Of a DNA stretch of 64,000 nucleotides, positions 24,472-39,400 are shown in pieces. The stretch is from Apostichopus californicus. Taxonomy: Eukaryota > Echinodermata > Holothuroidea > Aspidochirotida > Stichopodidae. Made by a program: the position numbers and the translations under genes. The notes under the pieces were generated by a model. The model did no database searches, was not told the DNA's origin, and saw only the letters and a program-made list of their open reading frames with translations. Position 1 is the stretch's first letter. Every line of letters begins with the position of its first letter. The stretch covers positions 1-64,000 of the forward strand of contig JAIPMN010000344.1 in assembly GCA_020650975.1 (NCBI GenBank), written 5' to 3'.

Positions 24472-27400
24472 TAGAATAAAACTAAATAATGGTTTAGAGT
24501 TCTGAGTTTGTTTTGGCCTCATCTGTTAACTTATTAAATTTCTTGCATTTTTTGCCATTTCACAAATTATTGTGTATCTGCTAGGAATTTTAACATTTAA
24601 AAAAAAAATTAGTTGCAAGAGTCACACTTTCTCTTTTGCTAGAACTGTGATACTGCAATGGACAAAACCCATTATCACAATCCTTGAGGGGACTAGTACT
24701 GAATGTGTATTGTATGACAAAATAACATTTCATTTTCAAGTCCAGGCTGTATCTTACATGGAATCTCTATTTTAAGTGTTTCATATCTTTTTTTTATTGA
24801 GATCCTGGGTTTTATGTTCTCTTTGGGGGATTATTACATAACATGACTTGACTAGCTCGCTAGCACCTGTGCCTTAAAATGACAACAGTTTGGAAACAGT
24901 GCCACCATGTTTATCTTCGATGCTCATTTCATCTGTTTCTTAAAGGTCTCTCGAGTTGGAAAGATCTTTATCATGAATATCATTTCTCAATATTAATATG
25001 ACTGCACAAAATAACATCACAACATATTTAGAATCCTGGTATCAGCAATACATTATGTTAATAGCAATTGCGTATTAAAGCACACACACTCATCTGTCCT
25101 CACCAGTAGCTTTTGATATTCCAAATTCGCTTTGGATGGATCTGATTTTACTGACAATATCCAAGCAGAGTCCAACCTTGTCTTCTAATTGGACATCTAA
25201 GGTTGGAAGCTGAAAACAAAATGAAAAAAGAATATATATATATATCTATATATAATTTTAGGTCACTATTAAAGGTGTATGCAAAAGGTTTTTAAACGAG
25301 TAAAAAAAAATCAAAGAATAATTTTAATTATTAAGCTTAAAATAAAATAAAACCTTTGAACAGTTCAACAAATGCACACAGCTGGAAGTCTAGAACGTAC
25401 GTATAGCTTAAAAAATTCTGCAGAGCCTGGAGGCAAGGACCATTAAATTAAACAAGCCAGCTAGGGTATGATAAAAAAAAAAGTAAAAACACAGCTGCAA
25501 GCTCCTAAATGTACCAGAAGACTGACGAAAAATATTTTAAAATAAAATAAAACTGTTAGCAAACTGCTTATCCACTAGAGAGCCTGTGTTATAGAATGTG
25601 TTAAAGTAAGTTGGCCTGTCGTTTCTATCCTAGCAGGATCTTCTTCAAAGGCTAAATGAGAAGTAACAGTAACAGAAGGGACAAAAACATGCACAGAATA
25701 CAGACAGGTTAATAAGCATGGTGAACACAATGAGATACATGTAAGGGGATTAGTAGACAAGGGATGGAGAGAAAAAAGCAACAGGGGAAGAGGAGAGGTA
25801 GGAAGTAAACAGTGGAGGGACAAAGGGAGGATTAAAGGAACGGGGTAGGGAATAAACTGGAGAAGGACAAAGACAGAAAGGTGTGGTTTTTGTACCTTCT
25901 GTTACTTGTCATTTAGCCTCTGAAGAAGATCCTGCTAGGATCAAAACGTCAGGCCAACTTACTTTTACACGAAAAGTATTTTAGTGTTAATGCTCCAATC
26001 AGTGTCAAATATAGTTTGGAAAATTATGATGTTCGTGATCTGTACGTCGACTGACGACTTTCTAATTCTCAATAAATGAAAGTAACTGCATTGCTGCTGT
26101 CATCATTGTTATTATTAAATCTACTGAACATTCATTTTATAAATGAGAACTGGCGTCAACATAACTAACAGACTCTGCATCATTATAAATTGATATCTGT
26201 TCTTCCTACAAACAAGTTGAATGCAAAGTTTAATCAATAAAATTTGTACGTACTCAAGACACTTTCCTCTGTAAAACAATAAACTCAACTGTTAAGTCAT
26301 TTGTTGAAGTTGGTAATCAGTTATGATTAAGCGTAATTCAGATACAAGTAAATGAACAATGAAAAAGAACAATGAAATTCTGCATAATGTATTTAGAAAA
26401 GAAGACTTGTTTTCATTATTAAATGTTGCAAGTATGTCAGTGTAATAGTTATGTGTTGTTTTGTAATTGTTATAAGTGTACATGTGAAGGTTACGTTACC
26501 AACATTATGTAATCTACAGCTAATATTGGTACATTACTGTTGCTAGCTGTATTTACATACCTTTTTGTATGGAAGGTTACACAATACACTAGATAGGCTG
26601 ACACCAATGTGGCACAAAATAAATTCCTGAGCTCACCATTAAATGGAATATCTGCTTAATCTTTGACTCCTTTTGACTCTACGCTAATTTCGAACCAGGC
26701 CATGTCTTTGTTTTCATCAAGGACCTATACATTAATGAGAATGCTTAATCACGTTTTGACAAAATGCACAAGGAAACTACTTCCTAGAATGTATTGGTCT
26801 GAAGCTCACATTGAATACAACCTGCAGAACAAAATGAAAAGGCATTAAGGAAAATTATTCAGTGAGGAACATCAGTGAAAATAATTACCTCCTCAGTAGT
26901 GGGGTAAGGCGCCAAGCATATGCTCAGCTCATCTACCAGCGGTTTCCGTGACAACCTTTGGAATAATTCTTCGCTGAGGAATGGCATGAAAGGACTGAGC
27001 AGACGAAGGCCAGCTTCGACACAGATGTGTAGAACGTTCCTGGAAACCAAGGCTTCTCGTTCTTCTGAGCGGACAATACTCTTGATACTCTCCTGAGAGA
27101 AAATGAAGAAAAGGTGGGAAATTGTGATGATGAAAAGAGGGATCGACATCAGCCTTTGATAAACAAAACTTGTTGACTTTGAAGTTCCACAGGCCAGTAA
27201 CAGCAAGATGTATATTCATTCAGAAGCAGTATTTTGCAATATGAATATGCAATAAAAGAGAGCTGGCAAACATTTGGCATGTAAAAAGCACCAAAGTAAT
27301 CCTAGGGAGCTGCAATTGGAATTTTAACAAAATAAATATTTTCCATCACAATCACTTAAACATGAACACCTTTGCTAAAATGAGATTGCCTCTCTTTTCT

Positions 27401-30400
27401 TATATTGTTTTCCTGTCAATCCACTACATAGCAAAATTCAAGCTAGGCTGTCTATGAGCAAACAACTTCTTACCAAGTATACATCACACAGGTTGTGCAC
27501 CCAAAATTTATACATTGCACTTGTAATGACAGGAAAGTCGTAACCATGGAAACCGTCATTGACAACTCTCACAGTGCTAGATAACCTTGAGAGTATCCAT
27601 CTGTCCATTAGTGAACAATCTGGCAAGATCTGAAAATCAGCAAAATATAAACAAAGAGAGGAAAGAAGTTGTATGAAATATCAGGGTAAATCCTTAAAGA
27701 TGTCTTCTGGTTGTCTGTTGGACAAATCAGACCTTACTTTTGGTTGTCTCCAGTTTATTCCCTACCCCCTTCCCTTAATCCCCTCTTTGTCCTTCCACTT
27801 TTATCTCCAACCTCTCCTCTTCCCCTGTTGTTTTCTTTCTTTCTTCTCTCCATCATCCCTTGTCTACTTATCCCCTTACATCTATCTCTTTGTGTTCACC
27901 ATGTTCATTAACCTGTCTGTATTGTGCGTGTTTTTGTCCCTTCTGTTACTGTTACTTGTCATTTAGGCTTTGGAGAAGATCCTGCTAGTCAGGCCAACTT
28001 ACTTTTACACATTCTCTTACACTGGCACTCTAGTGGATAAGCAGTTTGCTAACAGTTTTAGTTTAATTTTATTTTGAACTTAAATAGTTGGCGGTTATGT
28101 ATAGGTACAAAGCAATCCGAAGGTGATGTTTATCAACTGATCAAGTTCTTTAAGGGACTTATGGGTGGCTTTTAATGGACGACTTTAGGCAAAAGTTTAT
28201 TTTTAATATCTAAAGTGTATACTGTATATAACTGTTCAAAAACACTGCTAGTAGTCCAGGTTGTAATTATATGTACCACTTTTAAGTTTTTAGGAATGAC
28301 GCTTTAAACATCTGAGTCTCATCTATGAAAGTGGCTGGAATACTTGGCCTCACACACAGACCATATAAAGTCAGTTTCTCAGATGCAACACAATAACAAT
28401 TTAATGGTAAAACATAACTTTTATGGCCTCAAATCCAACTTTCACAAAGCAAGGCAACTACAGTATGGTAAGGACAAAATGGTGTCATATGTAATCCAAG
28501 GCTGCTCTGTTTGTTCATATCAAGTGAGAAGAACGTGTGTTTGCTGAGTTATTTGAATTTATATTATCAAGAAATAGATTCACATTAACATTTAGGCCTG
28601 CACTGATCAGCTGACATCTTCCTCAATTTAGCCTTAAAGGAGCACTGCAGAGATTAACAATATGATAAAGCTGACTATCTTTGACAAGCCAGTGATGCCG
28701 TAGAAACGTAACCAGCTCTCATTTGTTCCCTACATTCCTGGACAACAGCATATCAAGATTAAAATATTAGTTTTGACAGCAATGTTTCATTCTCACCTCT
28801 GATAATAGCAATGGTTTGTACCCTTCTACATCTAAGGCATTGATGGTGAAGAGAGAAGCATTCCATATCTTATTGCAGAAGAACCGGTACGTCTGAACTT
28901 TGTTCACATCTAAATTAACATCATCCACTTTGAAAAGAAGAGTACCAAAAATGTACATGAATGAAACCATCAATGGTGAAACCGAGTTGAATATATCTTT
29001 TTCTTTGTGTAATGAAGACTCTGGGTTTATCTTTCCAGTGACAGGAAAAGTTTCCAGAAATTTCTTCTTGAACAAAATGTTAACATAACTTGGCAGCATT
29101 CAATACATTATCATTAGATACACATAGTTAGTTCGTGCATGTTACATAAATAATAGAACATTTATAGGGCCACATTAAAATGAAGTAAATAAATAAAGGA
29201 AATAATTGAGGTCGAAAGTATCACATATCTACTAGAATTAAAATAGCAACAAATGTTGGATGACCTGAAACAGGATCCAATTGTGGCAAACAATAACAAT
29301 GCTACAAATACACCAGTCAGACAACCAAAAAGACAGACCGGTAATTAGTTCATTATGTTAACATTTGCATAGTACTGTTGCTGTGATGTAGCAATATCAA
29401 ATTTATATATAAATATGAATTTTTACTCCTGAATTTGTCTTCCAAACCATCCTAAATGCAATATTTCAATCAACGATTACAAACACAAAACAAGATTTTT
29501 ATGGATCAAAGCAAAATAATTTTACAAGGAACTTTACACGGCTAGAATAGTATGCTTTGCTGCCAACAATTGGAAGTTAGTCAAATTTCTTTTGCTGCAT
29601 AGCAACAGAATATAAATTATTTTGGATAACATGATCGCGTCTTGCAAGCGCCTTTTGCCTCGTTGAAATGGGCGAAGCTTGTTCAATATATAACAATATC
29701 GTATGTGAGAAGGGAGGGGGTAAAAATTACTATATAACGATATGGAAGTCACATATAGCAATAACCCTTATGGATAGAAGCCATTACAATTGGATGTTCT
29801 AATTGGGCATGAATAAAATGCAAGAAGGATTGCAAGGGATGAGCCTTAAATCAAAAGTATGACTCACACACCTTGTGCTCTGTATGTACAGAGAGCAAAT
29901 CTCAGAGCATCTGTTCCACACTCTGGAATTCCATTAGGATAATCTGCAGCTTGACCCCTGCGTGACCTCTCCCTCTCAACAGAATCAAGCAAGCCCTCAT
30001 CCAGCCTTGCATGAAGACTCTGGAATAACAAAATTTCATGAATATGCTAAATAAATGTGAAAGTCTTCCTAAAAACATGAGTTAAATTTTCTTCTGCATT
30101 CAGTGTGAGAAATGAAGCTTTCAATACTATTGCAAAGAGAATTAAAAAATTACTGTAATTACACCTTTTGAGAATGATTGTCAGAATCTCCCATATTGAA
30201 TGGTTGCTAGCAATGGTATAATTACTTAATTTACTACATGGGGGATACAAACAGGGAGTGGTGGTTGGATAAGTGGCCAAGGAGAGATAAAAGGTTTGCA
30301 TAATAAATTACTCTAACCATTTTGGTCAGGGTGCTATTCTACTGGATGGTCATTACCCATATGTGCAATCACTTTGCAGGGCAACTGTCATCCACCTGAA

Positions 30401-33400
30401 TACACCAAACACATTTAATATTTTTGAAACAATAATAACTTGTACCACTTCTAATCATGCTTTACATATTTGATTTGGAAAGCAACTTGTAGTGTCACCC
30501 CATTTTAATTGCAAAAGCTTCCTAAACCATCTTGGGTTCACAGAACCAAATCTGGACTCATGGTATATTTTTCTAACATTCAGCTGGCAGAAGAGATAAC
30601 ATGCATTGATGGTAGTCCATAAGAAGGTTAAAATATTCATTCTGTTCCTTCAAACAGCATATCGGTTGCATTCACAGAAAAGTTCTTATCCTAATTCTAT
30701 AAAAGCCCATTAATGCCACTAATAATATGAATTCATAGCGAGGAATTAATAGCTCATTTGTACAAATTATTAAAATCATTGCTAGAAACGATTTATTTTC
30801 GTTCCTACGAATTTATAATTTGTGCGAACGAATTAAAATTTAATTTTCGAATGGCACTGATGGCTACCATACAATTCAGCCACATTTACCACATATCAAT
30901 AGCTTTAATAAATGTTAACAAAACTTGCCTGCTTCAACTTAAATAAAAAGAGATGAAATTATGTATTATTTTATACTCTGTGAAGCATCCGAAAAATTAA
31001 TAAAAATTAAAGTAACAAAAAATATTTCATAATAAATCTAGTGGTTTGCCATCATCAGACCTAGCAGAGATGTATAGAGACAATCTTTGTTATTGTTTAA
31101 CATACCTCAAGAGAAGCTCCTTGTATGACATCTACTGGATCAATCACATTTCCCAGCGATTTGCTCATTTTACGTCCATGAGCATCCCTGACCATTGAGT
31201 GTAGATAAACCTATGAGAGAAGATCAAAATAGTGATCTGCTAAATTTGGACTAATGGTAGCACTGTATCAAAACAAAACATGTTTAGTTCAACATCTTAT
31301 ACTTGGGAATGTATTAACCCATTTCAAATCTATCTGTTCGATATCAGCTTATCCACACACTTGATATGTATACTGTATGACATTTTATAGCAGAGCGATA
31401 CTCATGTACTCAAGTTTCTATCTTGGACAAGTCCCTTTTAAGTGTTTTCTGCCTACAGTGTGCTCTTCTTAAAAGTCTTTGTTTGACATTCTGTAATGTT
31501 AGATGGCATGTCAGACTTAATAACAGACTAACATAGAATACATATGTTAGTCTTAATAGCTATCAACAAGATTAAAGACACACCATTCAAGAAGACTCTT
31601 ACAAAATAATGTCTGACTTGAGGCTGTTTGCATGAATTTAGTGATAGACAAAGTGACTAACAAGAAACTGCAGCTATGTGAAACCCAAAGCACTCAGATT
31701 CAACTTACCTCTTTAAAAGGAAGCACACCAGTCAGTTTTTGGCCCATCATCACCATCCTAGCCACCCAAAAGAACAGAATATCATGACCTGTTTCTAAGA
31801 GTGTTGACGGGTAGAAACGATTGAGATCATCTGTCTGATGAAATAAGGAGATAATCTGTATTGTTATCAGTCTATCGTGTACCCAAGTAGCCTTCAAGGG
31901 TACATGGGTTCCCTCAATAATACTGGAGTTGGGTACCTACAAGGGTACTTGGGTACCTACAAGGGTAATTGGATACCTACAAGGATACTTGGATACCTAC
32001 AAGGGTACGTGGGTACCTACAAGGATACTTGGATACCTACAAGGGTACGTGGGTACCTACAAGGGTACTTGGGTACCAACAAGGGTACTTGGGTACCTAC
32101 AAGGGTACTTGGGTACCTAAAAGGGTACTTGGGTACCTACAAGGGTACTTGGGTACCTACAAGGGTACTTTGGCACCTACAAGGGTACTTGGGTACCTAC
32201 AAGGGTACTTGGGTACCTACAAGGGTACTTGGGTACCTACAAGGGTACTTTCAAGAGTACTTGAGTTGGGTGCCTACAAGGGTATAAGGGTGCCTAGTAC
32301 AAGGGTACTTGCCAATGAGTACTTGGTAAGTTTGATAAACTTGTTGACTTAAAGCAAATATTTGCCAGAAACTGGGAAGGGGGAATTGGATGACCTCATA
32401 CCACCCTTCCAAAGGCATTAATTTGTCCCAAAGTTACAGTTCCTTAGTGGGTAATTTCAAAACAAATGGGTTAATCATTCTGTAACCCGATGCTAGAGGA
32501 AGCTGATGCTACATGAGGTGAAGCAGGACAACAGCAAGTAAAATTGTAGAGTTATTTCTTCTGTACCTGAGATGGCCAGCCATGAACAGCAAATGGAAAC
32601 AGAGCAGAAGAGAACCAGGTATCCAGCACATCCACATCTACAAACAAAGTGAACAACAATAATTTCCATTTTCTGATGTAGCCTGTCAGGCATTTCATAT
32701 ATCTTTTAAAGAAAGTAAATAACAAAGAAATGACTTGCATTTAATATTTTGAGTGCTGTTTTTGTCTATACTACATCACACAGTTAGGCCAATATTACTA
32801 TATTAGTCGCCATAATTCAAACTTTGCTATGACAGCTGTGGCCCACGTGTACAAGCTTGCTTCTGTTCCGTCGTCATTCCTCTTACCTTGGGTCAATTCT
32901 AGAAACTTTCTGTCCACATTCAACTTTTCAGCAGCTTTCTTGATAGCATCTTCATAAGAATGACCACTGACCCAAAGATCAGGCTTGTCCACCTTCACAC
33001 AAACAAGAACCAATGAAAGCATAGATTGTAATACTTATATTAGGAATGTTCTTGCTACAAACTTGACAAGTTTTCAAATTCATGCCTTTGACTATGAAAC
33101 AACTTGGTTGTTACTAATAGCTAGCATTCATACATTTCTGCTTTCAAACTCGTAAGACATGTTCAACAACTAGCATAATATGTGGGGAGGACCTGAAGTA
33201 TTCTGCAAAGCCGATACTAGGGAATAAAATGGACAAGTTTCTCCCCTGTGGTTCAGCGACATGAAAGAATCAAAAGAACATTGCATCCCCAACCACCTAC
33301 CTTCCTCCTTCCCCTACCCCCCCTCCCCAAAAGAAAATACACAAAGTATAAAAGTCACCTCATCATTCATAGGATGGCCATCCTTCAGTTTTACATGATA

Positions 33401-36400
33401 GGCCGGTATGCGATGACCCCACCATAATTGTCTAGAGATACACCAGTCCCTGGATATAAAACACAATTTGAAAGTTATTACAAAAATAAACTACAATTTC
33501 AAAGTAATTACAAAATAAAATTTAAGGCTTACTTATCCCACAAACCCAGCAAAAATTTTCAGAGTAATATTTCTAATGATACCATGTGGGTAGGCCCCAT
33601 TTTTAAGTATTACTTGGTTTATTTATCAGTTGTGTGAATTTAACGCAGCTGTACTTTAGGTTGTCACTTTTGATCCCCCCATGCATTAATATGAACAGTT
33701 CCTACAACCTCAATCTAATAGAACGATGATATTCATACTGCTCAAACTGTCAGTAGAAAAGCTTTGAAGCAAGACATGAATGTACAATATAGAAAGAAAT
33801 TGTCCCAACTACAGAAGGTGCAATCAAACTTAGTATGATTTATCCTTCTGGCTGCTCCTCTTATGAGAATTAAACACCATTCCATATTATAAAGAAAATG
33901 TTGTGTCCACACTTTTCGTGTAATGTTATTTGTCACTGGGAAATGTTTGACTCCTGCTGCGATGGCGTACTATAAAGACACAAGACTTTATATTTTAGGC
34001 CCGACCTTACCCTTACTTGAGAAACCATGTATGGTAACTCAATGGTGATGCAACGTAATGCAACACAAAGTGCAATTTTTTAAAGACAAATATGAAGTGG
34101 CTAGGCTATCAGATTAATTTGAAAACAATCATTAAGCTTAACATCAACGTTTTGTGGCCGAATCTAGGAAATAAAGGCAACAGAGTACAACAGGTACAAG
34201 AAACTGTCAAGAATTGTGATTTCTCTTTGGCTGTCATCTAAAAAAGCTTCTTATTGTTCTTAGTTCTATATTTTATAATTTTTTGTTTCGGACGTTTGTA
34301 GCATCTTATGGGTAGCCAAACAGGAATAAATTGCATTAGACTGCCATAGTTTTCAATTTTTACCAGAGAAGTGTTGAGACTCTAATACTTTGGCAGACTA
34401 GCCAAAGGGATGTTGCAGAGTCTTTTATTCTTTGCAATATTGGTAGAGTTAAAGTCTAAAGCAATTTATTGTCTCACAACAAACCTGATGTTAGTAAGCC
34501 AATGATTCCATGTTTTCTGATGCATTATGGGATGAATATTTAAATTTCCATTATCTACTGCTGCGACAGCTTCCTTGGCTAGATCGTCACATCTCACAAA
34601 CCACTGCTCCTTCAGAAGCGGCTCAACAATATCTTTGGATCGGCTGTAAAAGAAGATAACAGAGCTTTGCGTTTTAATGCTTGGATCGTGTCAATAATAA
34701 CAATATTATAAAGATACTAAGAGCTGCTAACAAATCATATTATATGAAATAGTCAAATGTGAAATTCAATAATCTTGATTGGAAAATGATTAACATCATA
34801 AAGCCTCAAAAAATCAACAAATATTAACAACAGAATCAGTTGATATCTGAAGCCCAGTTTAATCATACAAAGACAAACGATTGGATAGAGAAATTCATGG
34901 GGTAGAGGATGAGTGATGATGGATGATGGGTCTGTTTACAACCCGGTGTCAATGCATCTCAATTAGCCACTGAAGTGGTGTGACTACATCATGCCTCTGG
35001 TAACAGTACACAGCTAAGTGACTAAAAACTTTCAGATCTACATACATGGTCACTGGTAATGGATCAAGGGTAACAAGACAGTCAGGAGTTAAAAATATAC
35101 ATTGCTTTGTTCCAAGTGTTTGAACAGTTGTATTTTTGTTATGGAAATTTCTACTAAGATTAACTTTCCTCTATCTTTCCTTTCACTTTTCTTTTCTTTC
35201 AAAATCATGCAGGAAATAATACAACCCCCACAATAACCACCGCAATCTTTATTAGCTGCTATTAAAAATTAAAAGAGAATATGATCTTGAATTAATATTT
35301 TTTTACCAAAACAGCCAGTGGTATTATTATTTTAGTGAACCTGCACTCTTACGTTATAATTCATGTACTCTTACCTATACACTGGTACAACCATGGCATG
35401 TTCTTTCTTCCCTTGGTAAAGACCTTTTAACTTTAACGCTTCAATTATCTTCTCTCTTGCATGAAATCTTGGTAATCCCTTAAAAATAAGAACACAATGT
35501 GCGAACTATAATAATAAAGAAACCAATACACTCAGTTTAATAACAACAAATCGGCAAATGAGTTTAATTTCTAAACAAAGTTGAAAGTCACGAGAAAGAG
35601 GGGGAGTATTCTCAAGATATTAATATTTTCTATGCTATATTTGCCCTTCAGCTAGACTGCTCATGCTAGGTTATATACATCTTCAAACAGCATGTTCAGT
35701 TGATTTTGATATATATATTAATGTTGATCAATGCTTAAAATCCCATAAAATTGAATTTCTAATTGGCTTGTACATTTGATTCACAAAGTTTGTAGGCAAC
35801 AAAAACTTTGAGAAATGAAATGAATCTGTTCATTATTTAATCATCACTAATAAAAACCTTCATTTGATGAATAACCTATAAAGACAACATTATCTCCATT
35901 TTAGCGACCAACTTTGCAATCCTACCTTCAACAACATTATTGAAGGTTTGATCAAGTAGATATTAACCAAACGCAGAAGGCTGTTTTGAGTAACCCTTGT
36001 TCAGAGGTATAGAAGATTAGTAACATTTATCTCGCTAATACGATCTTGGTTGGCAGATACATTCATTAAATTACACACACTAATTTAATCAACTTTAGCT
36101 ATGGATGCAAAACTATTTCACAATTACAGCTCAGTTCACCTGATAAAGTCCTATGATTGACATGATGTCGCCTGACATCTGGATTCCTCTCAAGTTTACA
36201 TTATTTTACATATGTATTCAACGTACCATAAACAAATGGGTAAGAATAATAATGAACTTTTACTTACATCAAATTGTGAATTTGATGAGCAAATTTTACC
36301 ATCCTCAGTTAAAATGTTCACAAGGTCCAAACTGTGCCTCTGTCCTACATCATAATCATTAAAATCGTGAGCAGGAGTGATCTTAACAGCACCTGTAGTT

Positions 36401-39400
36401 ATAAGAGAGAGAGAGAATATTGGTGAGTCCTTGTTAAATACATCTGCAAGGTCTTTCAGATAAGAATGTTTACCAATCCTGCTTATCTCTTGCCCCAAAC
36501 AAACCAAGAAATTCATCCGTGATAAACAATGTAAATTAAAATAAATGTAGCATAATTGAATGTTCGCAACACTTCAATTCTGTACACTAAATGATTGGTT
36601 CCTCTTAACTGGTCTTTTGGACATTTCAGATATATTTGGATAACTCTGTTGAAAATTACATGACAGAGTTGGACAATATTCTTTCCTTACTGTTTACAGT
36701 TTATAATATCATATCAATATCTAACTGACCTTTTATTTGTTTATAGGTAAACTACATTCAGAAAAAAGAAAAACAGAAATTAGTGACAACAAAATGAGCA
36801 TTGAATCCAGTGACCTAAGGAATATAGTTCCTGTTTAAACTAGAGATAACACCCCAAAAAATAGCAAAGAATGGAAGTCAGCTTTAATACTATCAAGAAG
36901 GCAATGACAGAATACTGACTAGAAAAAGAGGGGAAAAGAAGAAGAAAGAAGACAAAGAAAGAAACCAACAAGATACTTGTTGGTTTCTAGCAGCATTCCA
37001 AAGTCTCATTCGTCCTCTTTGAGTGATTCTTACCCTGTCCAGATCCATATATAGAGAGTGACTTTTTGTTTGTTTGCTGAGAACAGAATGAAGTTTAGCC
37101 TCATGAAAACCATAGTAGGATGAGGCCCCACAGGATGCTGGGTTTCTCCTAAAATGGTGGCCAGCTAGTTTAATAGTGGAATCAATACTGCACTAACCAC
37201 TAACCAGCATTCTCACCCCAACATACGATGCAATACACCCCACTGCATATCTCAGAGTGATAACACATATTAATCAAACGGCTATCGATATTAAACTTAT
37301 TTATGAAGGCAGTACAATCAATGATTGATCTTTTTCACTAAATAACCAAATAGGTTGTGACAAGTGAATTGATCATCAAACAACTACACCAGATTATGGT
37401 TTGAAACAAGGTTGAAGGCACTGCCTTTAAGAATTACCTCACTGAGTACAGAGTTAGATAATTATCTTAAACTCAATTAACATGACCTCTCTCCTCTGGA
37501 AATGGTTCCATCAAATTTCCATTCCATTCATGAAGAACAATTATCCAACCAAGATTTAATATGAAAAGACAGTTATTACTTCTTACCTGTTCCAAATTCC
37601 ATGTCCACTGTATCACTTGTTATTATTGGCAACAACCTATCAAGAAATGGATGGATGACTTCTTGACCAATCAGATGTTTATATCTCGTATCTTCTGGGT
37701 GGACAGCGATGGCAACATCTCCGAGCATTGTCTCAATTCTTGTTGTGGCTATTGGAATTTCACTCCCTAGAATATCAAAATGAAGAAATAGTGAGTTCTT
37801 ATGATCTCACTAATCTATGCTTCAGTTGGTGACAAAAGTTTATGCTCCCAAAACAGAAATTATAATTATGCCAGGGAAAGAACTTTTGGAGGTTTTGTAC
37901 ATTGGCCATTGATTTGAGTCTACTAACTTCACAACCACACTAATTGACACTATTATAGAGCAATCAATGAAGTTGGTTATTCCAATTGCATGTAGGGAAT
38001 AGGCTAATTCAAGTAAATTTGTTCATCTGTGTAAGAGATGCTTAAAAACTTTTCATAATAATATATATTTACTTTGAAAGTGGAACTAGAGTCATTTGTG
38101 CACAAATATGCTTCACAAATGGTTAGAATTTATGATTGAATCACTCATGGTTATTAAAGGGAGAGGTAAATCTAAACGCCATCAAAAATTTATTCGACAG
38201 ACACTTTTGTGATACACATTGTTCCTTCACACCTCTACAGTCTAAATCCAATATTTTGTGACATATAAACACAACCATTTTAACATGGAAATAAATAGCT
38301 TAAAATTGGGTAAATGGGGCAAAGCAATGATGACTCTCTTCTACACCAGTTAGACATTGCAATTAAAAGCTATTTTCTAAAGCATTAAACTTACTTTTTT
38401 GGGGGGAGGGGGGGGGGGTTTATGTGGGGCTAGTGATCCAAACTCAGAAGGATTTATTTTTAAGGTTCTTTATTCTTTCAAACTTATGACCTTGAATATA
38501 AACTGAACCACATTAATATTGAAACTTTTGTTATGCCCTGGGGTGTTCAGGGTGCATGTACCCCATATTTCGAACACGCCAGGGCTACTCAGAATATGTT
38601 TCCCCGAGTTTTAAGAACAATTACCATGCGATATGTGGCCCTTTCACTCACCATTCCACTTACTTTTGTTCTTTCATGCAGGTCTCCCTCGCTCTCCCCA
38701 TCGTCTGCATTCGCTCTTTTATCACACGAGTTGTTCTGTTTAGCGTTTATCTTTATTTTACTATCCCTTGCTCTCTATACCTTGTATAATTAAGACGGTG
38801 TTGTTGGTTACGTATTTTGTGTTTTGGGGGACTTGATTTATTTCGCTGAGGTTCGGGCAGAGAATTGGAGACCAGTGGTGAGAAGCACAGCTATTGCAGT
38901 ATAGTATTATTTTAAAGGCAAGGTTGTTTAATTTATTTTAGGGAGCGGGTCCTCTAGTGAGGGCTGACTACGGGCGCCATTTCCTATTGTATTTAATAAC
39001 TAATAACTTCCCGTCCTGGTTGGCTTCGTTGCATGTCATAGACACTGGAGGTAGGGTCAAGTTAGGGCCCTCCCCGTAGGTGTTGTAGAAGCCAATCAGG
39101 GCAGGACCACATTGCGCAGTATTTTTTCAGTCTGCCTTTGGCGCCCCGTGACGGGTATTCACTCTCGTGATTCTTACGAGCCGTCCTGCCCACGCCCTGG
39201 TACGTAGTTTATTTGTTATTTAGTTAAATTGAATCTCTGCTCGTTGTTTGCTATTATTCGTGTACGGCAGGAAGACACTGCCTTATTTTTGTTAAGTGTT
39301 TGTTTTAATTTAATTAATTAAATTGGTGAATGAGACCTAGTTCTCTAAACTATATTCTTCTCTATTTTTGTGTATTGGTTCAAGCCCTGCTGGCATTAGT

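Noticed and set aside
31877-32305. CRISPR-like array
   Set aside because: Units follow each other without unique spacers, and the setting is an animal gene intron.
31929-32352. Three overlapping open frames of [16 protein letters not shown] type
   Set aside because: Product of the stop-free 20-bp minisatellite. All three frames encode the same repeat and there is no splice or start context.
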